Of a DNA stretch of 18,977 bases, positions 14,460 through 18,977 are shown piece after piece; the stretch's first letter is position 1; each line of letters opens with the position of its first letter. The notes beneath the pieces were generated by a model. That model was given only the letters and a program-made list of their open reading frames with translations. It ran no database searches and had not been told where the DNA came from. This DNA comes from an uncultured Dorea sp. (lineage in GTDB: Bacteria > Bacillota_A > Clostridia > Lachnospirales > Lachnospiraceae): assembly GCA_910579015.1 (NCBI GenBank), contig CAJTRO010000035.1, positions 1 through 18,977 of the forward strand. Reading direction: 5' to 3'. A program made the translations under genes and the position numbers.

Positions 14460-15206
14460 GTGTTAAAGGAAGAGCGTCAACAACAGATACTTAACCGGTT
14501 ATATGCAGACGGCAATATACATGTGAATGATCTTGCGGCTGCGTTTCAGGCTTCAAAGGATACCATCCGGCGCGATCTGACAGAGCTGGAAGAGCAGGGG
14601 ATCTTAAGACGCGTATATGGCGGTGCGGTGCCTGTGAAAAGGCCGGTGCTGACCATTGACGGCCGGAAAACCATAGAGAAGGATGAGAAATATCTGGTCG
14701 CCCGCAAGGCAGTCAGGTATGTCCGGCCGGAGTCGCTGATCGCGGTGGACGGAGGTACGACAAATATATTATTCGCGTCGCTTCTGCCGCTTTCCATAAA
14801 GCTTAGAGTAGTGACCAACAGTTTTCCGGCGGCGGAAGAACTCAGGAAAAGGCCGAATGTGGACGTGTTCTTTCTTGGCGGCCATTACAGCAAGGGAGCA
14901 CAGACTACGGTGGGGGAGACGGTCTTTCTGCAATTGAAGGATTTTTATTTTGACCAGTGCTTTCTGGGGGCATACGGCGTAGACTGGAAACAGGGCGTTT
15001 CCATTCCTTATCCCTATGAGAATGAGGCGGTGGTTAAGAAACTCCTGATCGATAACAGTGCAGAGGTGAATATCATGTGTTCCTGCTCCAAGTTAGACAA
15101 GGTATCCAATCATATCATCTGTCCGGTGGAAGCGGCAGACAGGATCATCTGTGAACATCCGGTTGCCAGGGAGATCCAAATGAGGTATCAGAACAGGATA
15201 TGTTAG
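14460..15206 (+). CDS. DeoR-family repressor in the hxl operon
   Basis: The 248-residue regulator has the DeoR helix-turn-helix (about 5-55, DLAAAFQASKDTIRRDLTELEEQG), the YGGAVPV hinge and the sensor domain with AVDGGTTNILFASLL, VVTNSFPAAEEL, FFLGGHYSKGAQTTVG, FLGAYGVDWKQG and CSCSKLDKVS. The frame opens with ATGs at 14445 and 14454, but neither has a usable site; the GTG at 14460 has GAGGGGG 7 bases upstream and gives the family-typical start MLKEERQQQIL, so it is preferred. The sensor motif shows GVDWKQG where many members have G.DG, and the protein is only moderately similar to the first DeoR, so its effector probably differs. It follows hxlB in the same direction and precedes a separate promoter for the oxidoreductase genes, which it could control. 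Confidence 0.9.
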   Translation: MLKEERQQQILNRLYADGNIHVNDLAAAFQASKDTIRRDLTELEEQGILRRVYGGAVPVKRPVLTIDGRKTIEKDEKYLVARKAVRYVRPESLIAVDGGTTNILFASLLPLSIKLRVVTNSFPAAEELRKRPNVDVFFLGGHYSKGAQTTVGETVFLQLKDFYFDQCFLGAYGVDWKQGVSIPYPYENEAVVKKLLIDNSAEVNIMCSCSKLDKVSNHIICPVEAADRIICEHPVAREIQMRYQNRIC

Positions 15207-15256
15207 AGGACGGCGGTCTCGTTTCCACAACGTGCATAAACGTGCATCTTGTCTGC

Positions 15257-15285
15257 TTGAAATATGGATTATATAAATCTACAAT
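15257..15285 (+). promoter_or_regulatory. Promoter of the oxidoreductase operon with nearby direct repeats
   Basis: TTGAAA at 15257-15262 and TACAAT at 15280-15285 are 17 bp apart. Just upstream is a tandem AACGTGCAT (15229-15237 and 15239-15247), and TCTACAATA occurs at 15278-15286 and again at 15295-15303, once over the -10; either could be a regulator site. A small CGGCA-TTA-TGCCG hairpin (15333-15345) precedes the ribosome binding site in the leader. Confidence 0.55.
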
Positions 15286-15359
15286 ATATATAAGTCTACA
15301 ATAAAGAAATGATTACACCAGATTTTCAGGCACGGCATTATGCCGGGACAGGAGGAGAG

Positions 15360-16448
15360 ATGAGGACGAACGTAAAGAAGGAAGAGCACTGCCTCAGAGC
15401 AGGGATCCTGGGGTGCGGGATCATCTGTCAGGCCGCTCATCTGATCGGATGCAGCAAAGCCAGGAATATCCATCTACAGGCAATCTGTGACGTGGCAGAG
15501 GAGCTTCGCACGAAGATGGCCGCAATCTATGAGCCGGACAGCGTATATTCAGATTTTGCCGATATGTTAAAGGATCCGGATATCGACGCCGTGATCATCG
15601 GCATCGGCGACCAGTTCCATGTTCCATGTGCGAAGCAGGCGATTCAGGCAGGGAAGCATGTGTTCCTGGAGAAACCGATGGGAGTGTCGATCAAGGAGTG
15701 TCAGGAACTAAAAGAGATGGCGCAGGAAAAGGGGCTGATGCTTCAGATCGGGCATATGAAGCGGTACGACGAAGGACTTCAATATGCGAAGACCTTTAAA
15801 GAGCAGAAGCTGGGAGAGATTACGACCTATAAAGGGTGGTATTGTGACAGCGTGGGGCGTTATACGCTGACAGATAACGTGATGCCAATCTTGTATTCCT
15901 GTGACGGTATGAAGAAACCGTCAGGCAATCCCAAGGAAGTGCTGGACCATTATTACTTATTAGGGCATGGAAGCCATCTGTTTGACACGGCTCTTTACTT
16001 CATGGGAGACATAGACAGAGTAGCCGCGCGGTATGTCTGTAAGGGAAAGGTTCATTCCTGGCTGATAGACTGTGACTTTGCCTGCGGCGCCATCGGGACA
16101 CTGGATCTTACGGTTGCCATAGCGCAGCAGTGGCACGAAGGCTGTGAGATCTACGGGACGGACGGAACCATATATGCAAAGATCTTTAACCCGTGGGAAT
16201 TCCGTTCTTCCATTGTAGAATGCTATGACAAGGCAACGGATCTTTCAATCACGCCGGCGGCATACGACGGACAATTCTACCGGCGGGAGCTGGAAGGCTT
16301 CGCAGACAGTATCCTTAAGGGAACTCCCTGCACAGGTGCGGCGGCAGACGATGGCATCATGGTGATGCGCGCGCTGATCGCAACGTATCAATCGGTTCAG
16401 AGAGGCGGACGCTGGGTTATGCTGAAAGATGTGGAAGGCGGGCTGTAG
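15360..16448 (+). CDS. Gfo/Idh/MocA-family NAD(P)-dependent oxidoreductase
   Basis: The 362-residue protein is a sugar/inositol dehydrogenase-type enzyme. The N-terminal Rossmann fold has GILGCGIICQ at 15-24, acidic residues after strand 2 (ICDVAEE) and the family hallmark EKP at 104-106 (VFLEKPMGVS); the C-terminal alpha/beta domain has GHGSHLFDTALYF with the conserved His and Asp. It probably oxidises a hydroxyl of a sugar or cyclitol, but the substrate cannot be read. The frame opens at an ATG at 15309; the ATG at 15360 is chosen because AGGAGGAGAG directly precedes it and because the extra residues do not resemble the family. It is the first gene of a three-gene run with the epimerase (39 bp later) and hydrolase, and is preceded by its own promoter. 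Confidence 0.9.
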   Translation: MRTNVKKEEHCLRAGILGCGIICQAAHLIGCSKARNIHLQAICDVAEELRTKMAAIYEPDSVYSDFADMLKDPDIDAVIIGIGDQFHVPCAKQAIQAGKHVFLEKPMGVSIKECQELKEMAQEKGLMLQIGHMKRYDEGLQYAKTFKEQKLGEITTYKGWYCDSVGRYTLTDNVMPILYSCDGMKKPSGNPKEVLDHYYLLGHGSHLFDTALYFMGDIDRVAARYVCKGKVHSWLIDCDFACGAIGTLDLTVAIAQQWHEGCEIYGTDGTIYAKIFNPWEFRSSIVECYDKATDLSITPAAYDGQFYRRELEGFADSILKGTPCTGAAADDGIMVMRALIATYQSVQRGGRWVMLKDVEGGL

Positions 16449-16487
16449 AAGGATAAGAAGCAGCAGAAAGACGGAGGACTATGGAAG

Positions 16488-17336
16488 ATGGATATTGGAA
16501 TTTTCTCAAGGACATATCAGATTACTGAACTGGAGCACACATACCAGAGGATGAAGGCAGATAATATCTGCCATACCCAGCTCAACCTGTCAAACGCGGG
16601 ACTTGATACTCTGCCGGATGCGGTGGATAACAAGAAGCTTGAAGAGATAAGAAGGCTGACAAAAGAATATGGGATAATACCGGATGCAATTTCGGGAACC
16701 TTTAACATGGTCAACCCGGATGAGGAAGCAAGACTTAAGGGATGCGGACAGTTCAGGGTGCAGTGCCGGATTGCCAGTATGCTGGAGATTCCTGTCGTCT
16801 CTTTATGCACGGGCTCCAGAGATCCAAAGAACAAATGGAGATGGCATGAAGATAACAGCAGTCAGGCTTCATGGGATACCCTAATGCGCTCGACCGAAAC
16901 AATCTTAAAATATGCGCAGGAGTATCAGGTTGTCCTGGGTGTGGAACCAGAGACGGCCAATATCGTGGATTCACCGCAGAAAGCAAGAAAATATCTGGAT
17001 GAATTTGCGTGCCCCAATCTGAAGATTATCATGGATGGAGCGAACCTGTTTTGTCTGGAACGGATCGGCGATATGGAGGAGGTACTGGGCGAAGCCTTTG
17101 AACTGCTGGGGAAGGATATCGTACTGGCTCATGCGAAGGATATCGCTTCTGAGAACAACTCTTTTGGAAGAAAAATGGAATTTGCCGCGGCAGGAGAAGG
17201 TCTGCTGGATTACCGGCTCTATATCAGGCTTTTGAGGCGTTATGGTTACAAAGGTCCCCTGATCATGCACGGTCTGTCTGAAGCGCAGATACCAAAAAGC
17301 CGGAGATTTTTAGAGGAGATGATCAGATATGCCTGA
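16488..17336 (+). CDS. Sugar phosphate isomerase/epimerase (AP endonuclease 2-like TIM barrel)
   Basis: The 282-residue protein belongs to the xylose isomerase-like TIM-barrel group that includes hydroxypyruvate isomerase, inosose dehydratase and 3-keto-sugar epimerases. Candidate metal ligands are Glu153/Glu155 in GVEPETANI, Asp183 in IIMDGANLF, His215 in VLAHAKDI and Glu237 in AAGEGLLDY, so the site looks complete. The ATG at 16488 follows GGAGG at 16473; an ATG at 16481 is out of frame. It lies 39 bp after the oxidoreductase gene and overlaps the start of the hydrolase gene by 8 bp, showing translational coupling. Pairing with a Gfo/Idh/MocA enzyme is typical of inositol-like or 3-keto-sugar pathways. 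The substrate is not identified. Confidence 0.88.
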   Translation: MDIGIFSRTYQITELEHTYQRMKADNICHTQLNLSNAGLDTLPDAVDNKKLEEIRRLTKEYGIIPDAISGTFNMVNPDEEARLKGCGQFRVQCRIASMLEIPVVSLCTGSRDPKNKWRWHEDNSSQASWDTLMRSTETILKYAQEYQVVLGVEPETANIVDSPQKARKYLDEFACPNLKIIMDGANLFCLERIGDMEEVLGEAFELLGKDIVLAHAKDIASENNSFGRKMEFAAAGEGLLDYRLYIRLLRRYGYKGPLIMHGLSEAQIPKSRRFLEEMIRYA

Positions 17337-18114
17337 TTTCGTTAATAAAGGGATTCGGCTGGAGTATGAGATAACAGGGGAAGGAAAACCGCTTGTGTTC
17401 CTGCATGGGATGGGAGGGAGTATCAGGCAGATAGAGGCGGTCTATGAGAGGATAGAAGGTGTGCAGCTGATCGCCCTGAACCAACAGGGACATGGAAGGA
17501 GCGGGGCGGACTGGGACAGTCTGGATTTTGACCGGATGGGGGACGATGTGGCGGCCCTGCTTGATCATCTGGGGATAGAACAGGCGTATTTTGCGGGGAT
17601 TTCCATGGGAGCCGCGGTGAGCCTGAATGTGGCGCTCCGATATCCCGGACGCGTCAGGAAGATGCTGCTGATACGCAACGCATGGACGGACAGCCCGATG
17701 TCCTGCGAAGTACAAAAGGCTTATCATGATCTGGGAATGGCATTGAAGGAAGGCGGAATCGAGGCATTCTGCCAGACCAGAGGCTGGGAGATAGCAGCGA
17801 AAGCATCCGCCTATACGAGAAACGCGTTCTTAAGTCCGTTTCAGGATACTGCCAGCGTAAAAAACTGGCAGAAGTTCCTGATCCTGCCGGGCAAAACCCC
17901 TGCTGCCTCGGCAAAATCCTTAAGAGAGCTTGGGATACCGGTCGTCATCCTGGCGAACAAAAACGATCTCTGTCATCCATATGCATATGGAGAGTATCTT
18001 CACGAAATGATCCCGCATTCTTTACTGACAGAAATTCCAGATAAAGACACGGACAGCACAGTCCACAGGCAGATGATTAACCAGGCTGTCAGGAATATGC
18101 TTGCTTCGCTATAA
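17329..18114 (+). CDS. Alpha/beta-hydrolase (esterase or lactonase type)
   Basis: The 261-residue cytoplasmic hydrolase has the oxyanion loop LHGMGGS (25-31), nucleophile Ser92 in AGISMGAAVS, Asp213 in LANKNDLCHP and His246 in STVHRQ, so the catalytic triad is complete. The fold resembles 3-oxoadipate enol-lactonase and related carboxyl-ester hydrolases. The ATG at 17329 overlaps the end of the epimerase gene by 8 bp, and AGAGGAG lies upstream inside that gene. In this operon it could open the lactone formed when a sugar is oxidised, or remove an acyl group; both are inference. Its stop overlaps the 3' end of the convergent third deoR gene by 6 bp, and no terminator hairpin separates them. 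Confidence 0.88.
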   Translation: MPDFVNKGIRLEYEITGEGKPLVFLHGMGGSIRQIEAVYERIEGVQLIALNQQGHGRSGADWDSLDFDRMGDDVAALLDHLGIEQAYFAGISMGAAVSLNVALRYPGRVRKMLLIRNAWTDSPMSCEVQKAYHDLGMALKEGGIEAFCQTRGWEIAAKASAYTRNAFLSPFQDTASVKNWQKFLILPGKTPAASAKSLRELGIPVVILANKNDLCHPYAYGEYLHEMIPHSLLTEIPDKDTDSTVHRQMINQAVRNMLASL

Positions 18115-18894
18115 CTCATCAGACACGCGGTCGGCGATCAATACGTCTAAGCCGGCCTGCCTAAGCCGCATGACAGCATCCGGATCGGCATAGCTGTCTG
18201 AGACCATGGTGCTAATCTCCGTAAAATCGGAGATGATCCTGTAATTGGACTTTGTAAGGTTTGCAGAATCACATAAGGCGATGGTCTTTGTGGCAATCTC
18301 CATCAGTGTCCGTTCTGTGATAGGAAAATCCGGACATGGAACTGTAAATCCGGCGTCCGGATTGACGCTGTTGGCGATCATGAAAAAGAGGTCCGCATGT
18401 AGATAATTACTGTGGGCTTTGAGATAATCATCATAAAATGCCTGCCTTTTTGCATCATAAGCCCCGCCAAAGGAATATAGGTTCACGGCGGGAGCCTTTG
18501 AGAGTATCTCCATGATCGGAAGTGAGAATGTCAATACAGAGATAGTGCGGTTTTCTTTTGCAAGAAGCCGCGCAATCTCAACGCAGGGCGAGCCATAGTC
18601 CAGGATAATGGTGGACTGCGGCGCGATCAGATGCTTTACAACATAACTGGCAATTTCAAAATCCTTATCAGAAGTTGACACGGCTGCCTTGCCCGCCAGA
18701 TCAAAGGAGTTCCGCTTTGCTCCGCCAAAAATCCGGGTGAGCGCCCCCTGATCGGCCAGAAGATTCAGATCGTTCCGGATTGTGGACGCGCTGCAAGAAA
18801 ATGTATCACAAAATTCATCTATCAATATCATTTCTTTTGTTTTTAGCATTTCAATAATAGCATTTTGGCGTGTTGTTGCTTTATTCTTCTTCAT
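18109..18894 (-). CDS. DeoR-family regulator, convergent to the hydrolase gene
   Basis: The 261-residue protein has a DeoR helix-turn-helix (about 8-60, DEFCDTFSCSASTIRNDLNLL) and a C-terminal sensor domain (ILDYGSPCVEIARLL, LYSFGGAYDAKRQAF, ALCDSANLTKSNY). The sensor has diverged: the usual DxGTT is DYGSPC and the G.DG loop reads ANSVNPDAG, so it may bind an unusual ligand or none. The ATG at 18894 follows AGAGGTGG, and a near-consensus promoter with an inverted repeat lies upstream. Its 3' end overlaps the hydrolase gene by 6 bp, so the two opposing transcripts could interfere with one another. It may control the present cluster or genes right of the window. Confidence 0.9.
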   Translation of the reverse strand: MKKNKATTRQNAIIEMLKTKEMILIDEFCDTFSCSASTIRNDLNLLADQGALTRIFGGAKRNSFDLAGKAAVSTSDKDFEIASYVVKHLIAPQSTIILDYGSPCVEIARLLAKENRTISVLTFSLPIMEILSKAPAVNLYSFGGAYDAKRQAFYDDYLKAHSNYLHADLFFMIANSVNPDAGFTVPCPDFPITERTLMEIATKTIALCDSANLTKSNYRIISDFTEISTMVSDSYADPDAVMRLRQAGLDVLIADRVSDEL

Positions 18895-18927
18895 TCAAGC
18901 CACCTCTGTTTCATTCAACCTGTTATT

Positions 18928-18976
18928 AATATAAACATAAATAAAACCAATGTCAAGTATTGTCGTGTGATACTTG
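18928..18976 (-). promoter_or_regulatory. Promoter and candidate operator of the third deoR gene
   Basis: On the - strand TTGACA (18956-18951) and TATATT (18933-18928) are 17 bp apart. CAAGTAT at 18954-18960 and ATACTTG at 18970-18976 form a perfect 7-bp inverted repeat with a 9-bp gap that overlaps the -35, a good place for autoregulation. The sequence ends here, so a divergent gene to the right cannot be judged. Confidence 0.7.
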
Positions 18977-18977
18977 G

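Noticed and set aside
15309..15359. Upstream start of the oxidoreductase at ATG 15309
   Set aside because: The extra 17 residues lack family similarity and the codon has no ribosome binding site, whereas ATG 15360 has AGGAGGAGAG immediately upstream.

Overview
The window looks like a chromosomal segment of a gut-type Clostridia bacterium, most likely Lachnospiraceae. The grounds are Firmicutes-type AAGGAG/GGAGG ribosome binding sites, consensus sigma-A promoters, a Lachnospiraceae-type PD-(D/E)XK 'family transposase', a type III-A CRISPR repeat, and a selenium-dependent xanthine dehydrogenase/ygeW/arcC purine-catabolism set. These are family recognitions from memory; no database was searched.

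Layout. (1) 1-2985: trailer end of an AT-rich type III-A CRISPR locus: five repeats, then cas1, cas2 and csm6. One apparent deletion at the cas1/cas2 boundary has removed the C-terminal tail of Cas1 and the N-terminus of Cas2, so adaptation is probably dead while Csm6 is intact. No csm/cas10 genes are in view. (2) 3088-7135: carbamate kinase (arcC, -) and the 3' half of ygeW (-) abut head-to-head a 5'-truncated selenium-dependent xanthine dehydrogenase gene (+) and a tetra-cluster ferredoxin. At the junction a ~39-bp piece of ygeW is inverted, which marks a complex rearrangement or an assembly chimera. (3) 7199-8017: short interspersed GTCAGT-type repeats and a YheO-like PAS/HTH regulator. (4) 8142-9794: a promoter and a compact two-component system. 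(5) 9859-12173: a PD-(D/E)XK protein, a 71-aa membrane protein and an AAA/ABC-type ATPase. (6) 12191-18894: a carbohydrate cluster: divergent DeoR, hexulose-phosphate synthase and isomerase (hxlA, hxlB), a second DeoR, a Gfo/Idh/MocA dehydrogenase, a TIM-barrel sugar isomerase/epimerase, an alpha/beta-hydrolase, and a convergent third DeoR.

How the parts may work together. The last cluster reads as a sugar oxidation/isomerisation route linked to formaldehyde/pentose-phosphate exchange (Hps-Phi), controlled by up to three DeoR repressors that sense phosphorylated sugars. Its substrate cannot be read from the sequence. The purine section looks decayed: both ygeW and the dehydrogenase have lost their N-terminal parts, while arcC and the ferredoxin are whole. 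The two most unusual observations are the two gene-boundary lesions (cas1/cas2 and ygeW/xdh). The most promising biological lead is the Hps-Phi/oxidoreductase/epimerase/hydrolase cluster with three DeoR regulators.
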